The notes: a model not told the origin generated them from the letters alone. Counted from the stretch's first letter, positions 55,570-62,900 are shown. The stretch: 64,000 bases of DNA from Acanthosepion esculentum (GCA_964036315.1 OZ038517.1:18901477-18965476); one strand, 5' to 3'. Program-made: numbers and translations.

Positions 55570-55657
55570 TCTCGCGAGACCGATGTGAATCATAGACCTA
55601 ATGATTCCTGAACTTTATTACTTCTGTCCTCCTCTCTACCTACTGAGCTATTGCAAA
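55570..55657 (-). pseudogene. Last recognisable whole tRNA-Tyr unit of the array
   Basis: Full 88 bp layout with GAA anticodon, U33 changed to A, T-loop and T-stem substitutions, and acceptor 5' strand TTTGCAA. Beyond it the sequence changes to half-unit derivatives. Confidence 0.6.
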
Positions 55658-55713
55658 TACGTTGACACGCAGAAATGTGCGTATAACATGTATAAATAGC
55701 CACGTATGAAGTT
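55658..55713. other. Array-edge transition
   Basis: This stretch resembles a spacer of the tRNA unit (plus GTATAACATGTATAAATAGCC) with an eroded 3' side. It joins the array to the 67 bp repeats. Confidence 0.5.
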
Positions 55714-56115
55714 CTCTGCTCTACAAACTCCTTTATTGCTTGTACATAGAGTTGCGTTATATTAATGTTAATAATCTTTTCTCTGCTCTACCATCTTTTC
55801 TATTGCTTCTCCATAGAGTCGCGTTATATAAATGGTAATATTTTGTTCTCTACTCTACGAACTTTTCTGTTGCTCCTCCATAGAGTCGCGTTATATAAAT
55901 GGTAATAATTTGTTCTCTACTCTACGAACTTTTCTGTTGCTCCTCCATAGAGTCGCGTTATATAAATGGTAATAATTTGTTCTCTACTCTACGAACTTTT
56001 CTGTTGCTCCTCCATAGTGTTGCGTTATATAAATGGTAATAATTTATTCTCTGTTCTATAGACTGTTCTATTGCTTGTACATAGAGTTGCGTTATTTAAA
56101 TGGTAATAATTTGTA
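55714..56115 (-). repeat. Six 67 bp monomers derived from the tRNA-Tyr 5' half
   Basis: Monomers start at 55714, 55781, 55848, 55915, 55982 and 56049, exactly 67 bp apart. Each reads CTCTGCTCTACNAAC, then TATTGCTT, CCATAGAG and TTATATAAATGG on the plus strand. It lines up with the D-arm, 5' acceptor and 5' flank of the tRNA unit (CTCCGCTCTACCAACTGAG, TATCGCAAG, TACATAGGA). The T-arm, anticodon arm and terminator are absent. The three central monomers are almost identical, so this derivative amplified on its own. Confidence 0.75.
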
Positions 56116-56350
56116 ATATCTAATGTTACATATTTGAAATTATCCGGCGAGATTGATTTGTGCCACCGACTTATGTATTTCGGCAACTGTCTTTTTCTCT
56201 ACCAGCTTATTGCAGCTTCATATTAAGAGTTAGTATATTATTATTGACTGTAAATTTCCTTAGTCACATGTCGGAATAATTCTCGTCTGATTTGAAACTT
56301 TGAGCGAAGTTTGTCATTTATTATTTATTCCAGCTGTCTTCTCTGCCGAC
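56116..56350 (-). pseudogene. Two heavily eroded tRNA-Tyr units beyond the half-unit repeats
   Basis: Around 56138-56215 the order CGGCGAGATTGATTTG, CCACCGACTTATG, TCTCTACCAGCTTATTGC follows the tRNA unit's acceptor, T-arm, anticodon and D-arm order. A weaker copy at about 56272-56350 reads ATTCTCGTCTGATTTGAAA, GAGCGAAG, CTCTGCCGACTGAACTTCG. Both lack a usable anticodon region. They suggest the array once extended further right and has decayed. Confidence 0.5.
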
Positions 56351-56740
56351 TGAACTTCGAATTCTGAAATAAATAAAAATATTAATGAACTCCTGTTTCT
56401 TATATAAATTCTCATTTTGAGAGTGCTGTCAGCCATTTTATTGACGAGGTCATTTATTACATGTTGTCTCTGTCATCTGATGTATCGCTGTTTTAGATTA
56501 TAATAGGGCCGAATTTCGTCTGGGCAGTTATACAAACCCGACTCTATGTATGCGACGTCTGAGGGGGATTTTTGCCCGTGCCACGGCTTCGACCCAACGT
56601 AAAAACCGACCTTGTACCACATCCTGCCTCACAGAGAATTTTTTTTAATACCTAGGTGTTTTGTGTCAGTCTTCAGACTCATACAGTCGTTACGACAGGA
56701 AACTTACCTGACGTAGAGATCCGTTCCTGTGCTGGTGGTA
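56351..56740. other. Spacer with one diverged copy of the ~250 bp repeat
   Basis: Mostly AT-rich unique sequence. Around 56597-56632 the motif ACGTAAAAACCGACCTTG is a diverged match to motifs near 56875 and 57125, so an older third copy of the following repeat lies here. No gene seen. Confidence 0.5.
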
Positions 56741-57180
56741 TCATGGCTCTGACCAGCTTGGACCAGCTATGACAAGCCAAGACCAGCTCTGACTAGCTTA
56801 GACCAGCTCTGACCAGCTTGGACATGCTATGACCAGCTTAGACCAGCGGCCCGAATGAAATCACTTGGATCGCCACGTTAAAAACTGACCTTGTGTCACA
56901 ACCTGACTCAGTGGTGGGGGTCAAGTAAATATCCTTACAGGTCACAGGGCTCTGTCCCTGTGCTGGTAGTATCACGGCTACGACTAGCTTGGACTAGCTA
57001 TGTTCATCTTGGACCAGCTATGACCAGCCAAGACCAGCTATGACTAGCTTAAACCAACTCTGACCAGCTTGGACGAGCTATGACCAGCTTAGACCAGGGA
57101 CCCGAGTGTTTTCACTCGGGTCCCTACGCTGAAAACTGACCTTGTGTCACAACTTGACTCGGTGGAGCGGGGTAAGTATA
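56741..57180. repeat. ~250 bp duplicated module containing a 10 bp-period GACCAGCTNN repeat
   Basis: Two tracts of decamers (GACCAGCTTG, GACCAGCTAT and similar) lie at 56751-56847 and 56981-57098. Each is followed by a CCCGAATG/CCCGAGTG element and a conserved ACTGACCTTGTGTCACAAC block (near 56885 and 57135). The two modules share the order of decamer variants, so the whole module was duplicated rather than each tract expanding alone. It may be part of a mobile-element terminal region next to the integrase remnant, but that is unproven. Confidence 0.7.
57101..57120. other. Perfect hairpin CCCGAGTG-TTTT-CACTCGGG
   Basis: An 8 bp perfect inverted repeat with a 4 nt loop. The equivalent site in the other module (about 56850-56869) is decayed. 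It could be a structural element of a mobile element or just a local palindrome. Confidence 0.7.
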
Positions 57181-57299
57181 TATCTACAGACGTTACGGCA
57201 AGTAGCCAAAGCATTACGTATTGAGAACCCTTATACGAAGGGATTTATATAGCTAGCAGTGTGTTGTAATAATAGCCATAGAATTGTGGCGTTCTAACT

Positions 57300-57760
57300 G
57301 AAAAAACCAATACACCATAAGGGATGTCGCCTGTAGAACTAATGTTTCATATTCTCTGATAACGGAACGCAATTCACGGGTAAATCTCCATAGAACATAT
57401 TACGACCCACCGTATCGCCCAAGGTGGACTGGATAAGCAGCACGGTTTGTGAGAACGCTCAAAATAGCGTTGAAGAAAACACGACTTCAGAAAATAAACG
57501 AGGAAAATTTGTTGAAAAGTTTACCGTGTAACACCTATAACCCCGACACACCCTCAGGCATGTCGCCGGTAGAATTAATGTTTGCTAGAAATGTAAAATT
57601 GGTATTCCACAAGTTATTACCAAGCCGAAACCATGAATGGATAAGAAAAATAACATCAAAATGTTCAAGGTCGGCGATAATGTGTTCTTTGGAGGTGATG
57701 AGGACAAAGAAACGTGGTAAGACGGGATAATTTTCAGCGAAAATCGAGAAGTTGGTTTAC
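57300..57760 (+). mobile_element. Broken Ty3/gypsy-like integrase remnant
   Basis: Fragments of a retrotransposon pol integrase lie in different frames. SDNGTQFTG at 57355-57381 contains the second catalytic Asp of the DDE core. It is followed after a frameshift by a PPYRPRWTG block, then a stop codon at 57434. The position expected to hold the catalytic Glu (the E of the family's AER motif) is Ala at 57440-57442. An open stretch from 57443 to 57730 includes FVRTLK and the GMSPVELMF motif (57557-57583) typical of gypsy integrase C-terminal regions. FKVGDNVFF (from 57664) follows in another frame and matches the start of the C-terminal domain. A second GMSPVELMF (57321-57347) lies before the DNG motif, out of natural order, so at least two fragments are joined. 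Clearly non-functional; no LTRs recognised. Confidence 0.75.
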
Positions 57761-58012
57761 ATGGTAAAATGGCAAAGATTTGAACATAAAAAGCGCCATT
57801 ATCGGCAGAAATTAAAGGTTTATCGATGAAAGACGTGAAACTTGGGAAGAACCGATAAAAAGTCTGTTTTCATGTCGAGGAACCTACAAGGACATATTCA
57901 AGAAAAAGAAAGCTCACGGAAGAAGTGGATTCGAGATGGAAACGCTACAAACTTAACTACGAAAGAGAATGGTTTGGTTAGCAAGGTCGACTTTACTACC
58001 TTAACCTAACGA
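57761..58012 (+). other. Possible downstream debris of the retroelement
   Basis: No open frame or recognisable domain remains. Position directly after the integrase C-terminal remnant makes it plausible pol-end or untranslated sequence of the same element, but nothing specific is visible. Confidence 0.3.
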
Positions 58013-58099
58013 TCCTCTTTGGCTTTCAATCGGTTAAAGGTACGTCAGAACTATATGATGGTTCCGTACAGGATACAGGTTCGATTCCAGGCGGAGGAC
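58013..58099 (+). pseudogene. tRNA-like Pol III relic with perfect B-box
   Basis: A consensus B-box GGTTCGATTCC lies at 58078-58088, followed by TTTT about 15 nt downstream. The flanks TCCTCTT (58013-58019) and CGGAGGA (58092-58098) pair in six of seven positions as an acceptor stem. A GAACT/GGTTC stem with a 7 nt loop could be the anticodon arm (loop ATATGAT). The region between D-arm and T-arm is too long for a standard class I tRNA and the T-stem pairs poorly. It is a tRNA pseudogene or the head of a SINE rather than a working gene. Confidence 0.45.
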
Positions 58100-58637
58100 G
58101 CGTATTTTATCTGAAAATTTATCGGACATTCATGCCGGTAAATGTTGTTAATACTGTTTATATATAAAACGGAGCATTTATTTAAATATTTGTATTTATA
58201 AAAAGAATGTATAAACATAAAAATGTCTTGAAGTAATTGTCGGTCTTTGTCCATTTCATTATATATATATATATTGTTTTTGTAGATCTATCTTAAAGAT
58301 AGTTTGCCTTTTTTTCTTTCCGTTTTTGCTTGTCTAATATTTGATTTATCATCTTATATCTACTGCCATTTATTTTATCAATTTAGTTAAGATGTTTTTG
58401 CTGTCAAAAAAAGCAGTATAGACTATTTTTGATATTGTAAATAAGGACATCATATTCTCTGTGTATTTCAGGATTAAATCAATATTGTTACTTTTTCTTT
58501 CGCCTACTTTTTATGCAAGTATCACACTTTTTAATCTTCACGTTTGCTTATTTCTGTAAGACTATTTTGTAACTTTTCTTGCTTTCTCGTATTTTTGTAA
58601 AAGTAATTCTTATTTATGGGAGCTTCCAAAACAGGCA
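58100..58637. other. AT-rich intergenic DNA with a diverged dispersed-repeat copy
   Basis: It includes a short (TA)n tract at about 58260-58275. From about 58370 to 58600 it holds a diverged copy of the AT-rich repeat also present near 61860, 62630 and 63222 (shared CTCTGTGTATTT, ATTAAATC and TTTTGTAACTTTTC-type motifs). No gene seen. Confidence 0.5.
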
Positions 58638-59354
58638 TTATTTTTTTTCTTTTAATGTTCCAAAGCGTGTCATAGTCGGGGATGGCAGTGCGGATAAGTT
58701 CTCACTGCGTCTCAAGTAATCTCTGACAACTATGGCCATCTTCAAACCGGATAAGATACGAAAGCAGACCTCTGGCGCCTCATAACCAGGTGCTTCCAAC
58801 AGATTGATTACCTTCCCAGGCTGAGGACATGCATCTAAAGGAAGAAAAACTTCTGTTTTAAACCACCGCTGCCTTTCGGTCTTGTACAAACACAGAAATG
58901 GCTATGGAAGTAAATCCTGACAGAGAATACGGAGTGGGCCTCCGTATGAGGTTGGCTGTCAAAGATTCTAACCTTCTGGCAACTCTTCCAGCTAAGTCGA
59001 CCCCAAATGTAATGCCCTGTATTACTTTGGATCCTGTCAGTACGGCCGGGATGGAGGCATATGACCTGGGCAACGCACGGTCTCCATATACCATCGCTCA
59101 GCACCGCAGACTGTCGAGGTCAATCTACTGAACGCGGGAGATATCATTTTACGGGTTATCAATGCTTAACTGGTATGGAGATACCAAGGGTTTTCTCCGA
59201 CGACGGGAGGGATCACTGTATTAGATTGGTCATCTACAGCCAACCTCAATCCTTGCAGCTTGCGGAGAATGGGGCGTTAACCCGTCAGTTAATCTGCCAG
59301 CTTCAATGCGTGACTGTCAGCATGCGTGAATGTCCTCATGCACCACAATTTTAA
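58638..59354. other. GC-richer stretch with short overlapping open frames, unidentified
   Basis: Base composition is less AT-rich than the surroundings, and frames of 67-97 codons are open on both strands. Examples are minus 58638-58889 and 58858-59094, and plus 58898-59131 and 59061-59354. Two minus frames could be pieces of one decayed reading frame broken by a shift near 58880. No domain is recognised with confidence. It may be a fragment of an old gene or mobile element. Confidence 0.3.
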
Positions 59355-59392
59355 GATTTCGATTTTAAGGTGCTTGTATTTTGGTTAGTGTT

Positions 59393-59451
59393 TTGAAGAT
59401 CTTCAACAATACATTGCGGTCTTCAGGGACTGCCATATCAATAAGAAGACA
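59393..59451. repeat. Left copy of a ~59 bp direct repeat flanking the minisatellite
   Basis: Motifs ATACATTGCGGTCTTCAGG and GCCATATCAATAAGAAG match the right copy at 60760-60818 with scattered substitutions. The two copies bracket the 35 bp minisatellite. Confidence 0.7.
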
Positions 59452-59452
59452 C

Positions 59453-60553
59453 AGTCTATAGATAAGCATTGGTCGAGTTTATACTTGAGTCTATAGATAA
59501 GCATTGACCGAGTTTATACTTGAGTCTATAGATAAGCATTGACCGAGTTTATACTTGAGTCTATAGATAAGCATTGGTCGAGTTTATACTTGAGTCTATA
59601 GATAAGCATTGGGCGAGTTTATACTTGAGTCTATAGATAAGCATTTGTCGAGTTTATACTTGAGTCTATAGATAAGCATTGGTCGAGTTTATACTTGAGT
59701 CTATAGATAAGCATTGGTCGAGTTTATACTTGAGTCTATAGATAAGCATTGGTCGAGTTTATACTTGAGTCTATAGATAAGCATTGGGCGAGTTTATACT
59801 TGAGTCTATAGATAAGCATTGGGCGAGTTTATACTTGAGTCTATAGATAAGCATTTGTCGAGTTTATACTTGAGTCTATAGATAAGCATTGGTCGAGTTT
59901 ATACTTGAGTCTATAGATAAGCATTGGTCGAGTTTATACTTGAGTCTATAGATAAGCATTGGTCGAGTTTATACTTGAGTCTATAGATAAGCATTGGTCG
60001 AGTTTATACTTGAGTCTATAGATAAGCATTTGTCGAGTTTATACTTGAGTCTATAGATAAGCATTGGTCGAGTTTATACTTGAGTCTATAGATAAGCATT
60101 TGTCGAGTTTATACTTGAGTCTATAGATAAGCATTGGTCGAGTTTATACTTGAGTCTATAGACAAGCATTGGTCGAGTTTATACTTGAGTCTATAGATAA
60201 GCATTGGGCGAGTTTATACTTGAGTCTATAGATAAGCATTGGTCGAGTTTATACTTGAGTCTATAGATAAGCATTGGTCGAGTTTATACTTGAGTCTATA
60301 GATAAGCATTGGTCGAGTTTATACTTGAGTCTATAGATAAGCATTGGTCGAGTTTATACTTGAGTCTATAGATAAGCATTGGTCGAGTTTATACTTGAGT
60401 CTATAGATAAGCATTGGGCGAGTTTATACTTGAGTCTATAGATAAGCATTGGGCGAGTTTATACTTGAGTCTATAGATAAGCATTGGTCGAGTTTATACT
60501 TGAGTCTATAGATAAGCATTGGCCGAGTTTATACTTGAGTCTATAGATAAGCA
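59453..60553. repeat. 35 bp minisatellite, 31 complete periods
   Basis: The unit is TCTATAGATAAGCATTGGTC followed by GAGTTTATACTTGAG. The GATAAGCA word recurs every 35 bp from 59461 to 60546 (1085 bp, 31 periods). Nearly all variation is confined to a three-base window (GGT, GAC, GGG, TGT or GGC before CG), plus one T-to-C (GACAAG) change. Period is invariant, suggesting recent or ongoing homogenisation. Confidence 0.95.
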
Positions 60554-60759
60554 GTGGCCCTCCATAACTGAAATTTCAAGCATCCAGCCATTAGGTGGCC
60601 ATATAATGAAGCCTTATCTCTTTGCAGAATGCGTATTTTGGCCATTTTCTATGCCTTGCCGACTACGCAATGCCAATGACAGTGATATGACAGAGAGGTA
60701 TGAAGGCGATCATATGAGAACTGTTTGTGCTTTCAATTTCGAATATATAGTTTTTTTTT

Positions 60760-60818
60760 CAAGATCGTCAAAGATACATTGCAGTCTGTAGGGACCGCCA
60801 TATCAATAAGGAAGCACA
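60760..60818. repeat. Right copy of the direct repeat flanking the minisatellite
   Basis: The counterpart of 59393-59451. Together they suggest the minisatellite expanded inside one repeat family, or that a larger unit was duplicated around it. Confidence 0.65.
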
Positions 60819-61189
60819 TTTTGGTTTTGCAGTCTCTAATCCCAATGTCTGTGCGATTAGCTTTGATTGTTCTGTCTTTGTGTATTGCAAAATCGCATAA
60901 AATTGTTTCAGTTTTTATCTCCCTAACTGGGTGGTGTTCATACCAATTTCTTGCCGTTTCCTTTCCGTAAGCGTTGCAGATTTTTCCAGTGCAGATATTG
61001 GTCCACTCTGTCGTGTCATGTTTTATATTCCGTGGATGTTAATACCGTGCAACCTGATACAAGATGGTCAATTGTTTCTGGGTATTTATAAACAGAATCT
61101 GCATTTCGCAAACTTAACGCAACTTTTCAGCATGTGCGCTTGGTAATTTCTAGTTAGCAAGCGTTGGTCCTGTGCAGCAAGAATAAAAA
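60819..61189. other. Intergenic stretch without a recognised gene
   Basis: Short overlapping open frames exist but have no start context, domain or composition that supports coding. Nothing else seen. Confidence 0.4.
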
Positions 61190-61322
61190 CCTTCAGTTTC
61201 AGCTTTTAACCCTGAACTACGTAAACACTGACAAACTACATCAACTTGTTTGGTACGGGCAGAATATTGACCGTGAAGCGGTTTATTTTGGCATCGTTTC
61301 TGTATCTGGTCAGTTGCATTAG
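61190..61322. repeat. Dispersed repeat, copy 1 (pairs with 62183-62308)
   Basis: Shared blocks such as ACTTGTTTGGTACGGGCAGA, TGAAGCGG and TCTGTATC occur in the same order about 990 bp downstream at roughly 85% identity by eye. Copy 1 leads directly into a SINE-like tail. Confidence 0.7.
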
Positions 61323-61660
61323 CGGCTCGGATTGAGGAATCGGAGAGCCGAGTTCGAATTCCAGTCAAATCCATTACATTCACTTATGTGTTAATACCCT
61401 AGGGAAAGGCATGAATCGTCTTCTTCTCCCCCCAGCTATGGGTAAATAGCAGGACAGACTGGGTTCTACAGCCTTGGATGGAAACTGGTCTAACGCAGAA
61501 AGAAATGCTAACCTACTGCGGGAAAATAATCTACCTCGAGAGATACATGATCGCCTAAGCGTGTATCACGTATGGCACATAACTGACTGAATGCCGGCTC
61601 CCCTCCTAACATCAATGTACTTATGATGAATGGTTGGTGGGGGTAGCTAAAAAAATATTA
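61323..61660 (+). mobile_element. SINE-like tRNA-derived copy, A-box missing
   Basis: Contains GCTCGGATTGAGG and a B-box GTTCGAATTCC (61352-61362). A shared tail follows: ATTACATTCACTTA, a pyrimidine run ending CCCCCCAG, then TATGGGTAAATAGCAGGACA. The 5' tRNA part with the A-box is absent, replaced by the upstream dispersed repeat. The downstream boundary is uncertain. Confidence 0.55.
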
Positions 61661-61689
61661 TTTAGATTCTTCGAGGTTTATTCTCAAGG

Positions 61690-61835
61690 AATACTGGAGG
61701 CACGGTGGTATAACGGATAGCGTCTCGGATTGAGGGATAGGAAAGCCGAGTTCGAATCCATTACATTCACTTACGTCCTTGGGGAAAGTGTGAATCTTCT
61801 TCCCCCCCCCCCCCCAGGTATCGGTAAATAAGAAG
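61690..61835 (+). mobile_element. SINE-like tRNA-derived copy with A- and B-boxes
   Basis: The A-box TGGTATAACGG (61706-61716) fits TRGYNNARNNG exactly, and the B-box GTTCGAATCC (61750-61759) fits GWTCRANNC, 33 bp apart. The shared tail follows, with a run of 14 C at about 61803-61816. The pair of copies defines a tRNA-derived SINE family. The second copy is shorter at its 3' end. Confidence 0.65.
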
Positions 61836-61854
61836 ATAGACCTTTACCTTCAGT

Positions 61855-62060
61855 AAAATCATCTTGATCAATTCTGTATTTTATCCTCCTGTTCATTTTG
61901 TTATCAATTGTCTGCTATAAATAATAACATCATCAAAATAAATCCTGACTTACATTTTGTCTTTTTTTCTCTCTAAATTTAACAATCTTTTTGATTTTTG
62001 TGTTTGTTTATTGATGTACGACTGTTTTGTAATTTGTCTTTCTTTCAGGTGCTTTTTGCT
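61855..62060. repeat. AT-rich dispersed repeat, diverged copy
   Basis: It shares GTTCATTTTGTTATCAATTG, AAATAATAAC and AAATTTAACAA motifs with copies at 62630 and 63222. Confidence 0.6.
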
Positions 62061-62182
62061 TACCCAACCTTTTATAAATTAAATAAAAAAAACAACTTAA
62101 TTTTAGAGGAGTATCTAAAAGACGCCATGTTTATTATTTATATACGCATATTATATATGTTCCAAAGCTTGACAAAGCTTCA

Positions 62183-62308
62183 ATTTCAGTTTTTAACCCT
62201 GCACTACTTAACTACTGACTAACTACGTCAGCTTGTTTGGTACGGGCAGAGTATTGGCCATGAAGCGGCTTATCTTGCCATTGTTTCTGTATCAGGTCGG
62301 TTGCATTT
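62183..62308. repeat. Dispersed repeat, copy 2 (pairs with 61190-61322)
   Basis: Same motif order as copy 1. Here it is followed by AT-rich sequence instead of the SINE-like tail, so the SINE-like piece was added or lost after duplication. Confidence 0.68.
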
Positions 62309-62625
62309 GTTTTTGCTTTCTTTCTTTTTTTAAATATTTTGCAGCTTCAGTCGGTGTATTATATTTTACTTGTATTTCTTCAGCGATTTGAAACTCTATT
62401 TTGAACTTGTTGGCTTCCTTCATTACTGAATAAAGTCGCTTACTATGTTATTATTATTTTTATGTATTATTGTTTATTCTTTTTTGTTTATTATTTGTCA
62501 TCTTTTTTTCAGTTTTCGTGTTTTCCTCTATTAATATTTGTTTTGATTTTTACAATTGTCTTGGTGGTCATATTTGTCTATTTTTGTCTTATTTTTAATT
62601 TCTATTTTGTGCTTATCTAAAGTCA
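62309..62625. other. T-rich intergenic DNA
   Basis: Long T/AT-rich stretch; no gene, RNA or repeat boundary recognised. Confidence 0.4.
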
Positions 62626-62821
62626 TATTGATCAACTTTTCATTTTCTCTTCTTGTTCATTTTGTTATCAATTGATAGTTTAGGTTTCAGTCCAGTCAAA
62701 AAGGAAGTATAACTTATTTTATTGTATATTATAAATAATAACTTCCTAATCTCCGTGTATTTTAGACTTAAATCCCTATTTACAATTTCACGTTTTCTAT
62801 CTGCTATTGTTTTTACAAAAT
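62626..62821. repeat. AT-rich dispersed repeat, well-preserved copy
   Basis: It is about 90% identical by eye to 63222-63440 over GATAGTTTAGGTTTCAGTCC, AGTCAAAAAGGA, AAATAATAACTTC and GTGTATTTTAGACTTAAATC. It is interrupted at its right end by the TTAA-flanked MITE. Confidence 0.75.
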
Positions 62822-62825
62822 TTAA

Positions 62826-62900
62826 CCCTTTGCCTGTCCTGTGATGCGCAGGACAGTTTTGGATAAGAAATATACGAAAATGCCCTGGACAGGCAATGGG
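62826..62900. mobile_element. 75 bp piggyBac-type MITE with TTAA flanks
   Basis: Terminal inverted repeats CCCTTTGCCTGTCC (left) and GGACAGGCAATGGG (right) match in 13 of 14 positions. They are bounded by TTAA on both sides (62822-62825 and 62901-62904). TTAA target sites and CCC...GGG ends are the signature of piggyBac elements. An inner perfect 7 bp inverted repeat CTGTCCT/AGGACAG (62834-62856) adds hairpin potential. There is no coding capacity, so it is a non-autonomous element. Confidence 0.75.

Larger units (their letters stand above)
1..55657 (-). repeat. Giant tandem array of ~152 bp units, each with an intron-containing tRNA-Tyr(GUA) gene
   Basis: A unit of about 152 bp repeats head to tail, with tRNA 3' ends (plus-strand low end) at 94, 246, 398 and onward. 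Phase is kept with only small indels to 55657, giving about 365 copies by length (not individually counted). The tRNA occupies 88 bp and the spacer about 64 bp. On the minus strand each unit reads: TATA-like motif, tRNA with a 15 nt intron, then a T-run. The first bases of the window are already inside a unit, so the array extends further left. The tRNA identity rests on anticodon GTA, C1-G72, A73, GCTC/GAGC D-stem, GAGGA/TCCTT anticodon stem and GATGG/CCGTC T-stem, which match eukaryotic tRNA-Tyr. No CCA is encoded, so the copies are not retrocopies of mature tRNA. Divergence between units and nested higher-order repeats argue against a simple assembly artefact. Confidence 0.96.
48400..55657 (-). 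repeat. Array block D: right-hand, more diverged units up to the array edge
   Basis: Units return to ~152 bp, mostly with the GGATCCCTGAAC (plus) intron variant. Between 49.7 and 53.1 kb many carry a G10C change in the D-stem. Substitutions per unit rise visibly toward 55.6 kb. The last two recognisable whole units (55418-55505 and 55570-55657) have altered anticodons and stem mismatches. Confidence 0.82.

Noticed and set aside
94..55657. Hundreds of 60-120 codon minus-strand open frames with recurring peptides such as DSSVGRAED, AIAQLVERRT and VDGSNPSREIF
   Set aside because: They are translations of the tRNA gene and spacer in different frames. These peptides are the usual artefact of translating tRNA sequence. 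The period (152) is not a multiple of three and the frames have no independent support.
1..55657. CRISPR array
   Set aside because: Repeats and spacers are not distinguishable classes: the whole 152 bp unit is conserved and contains a tRNA gene. The rest of the window has eukaryotic features and no cas genes.
1..55657. SINE insertions as the source of the tRNA copies
   Set aside because: Copies are head-to-tail with constant spacing, keep the intron, lack CCA and poly-A tails and have no target-site duplications.
1..55657. Mitochondrial or bacterial tRNA-Tyr
   Set aside because: Bacterial and some organellar tRNA-Tyr have a long variable arm and G1-C72; these copies have a short variable loop, C1-G72 and an intron after position 37.
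58051..58254. Minus-strand open frame of 67 codons
   Set aside because: AT-rich sequence overlapping the tRNA-like relic, with no recognisable motif.
60519..61146. Overlapping plus-strand open frames at 60519-60791, 60725-60970 and 60931-61146
   Set aside because: The first starts inside the minisatellite, none has a recognisable domain, and they overlap in different frames within repeat-containing DNA.
61150..61383. Minus-strand open frame of 77 codons
   Set aside because: It is the antisense of the dispersed repeat and the SINE-like B-box region.
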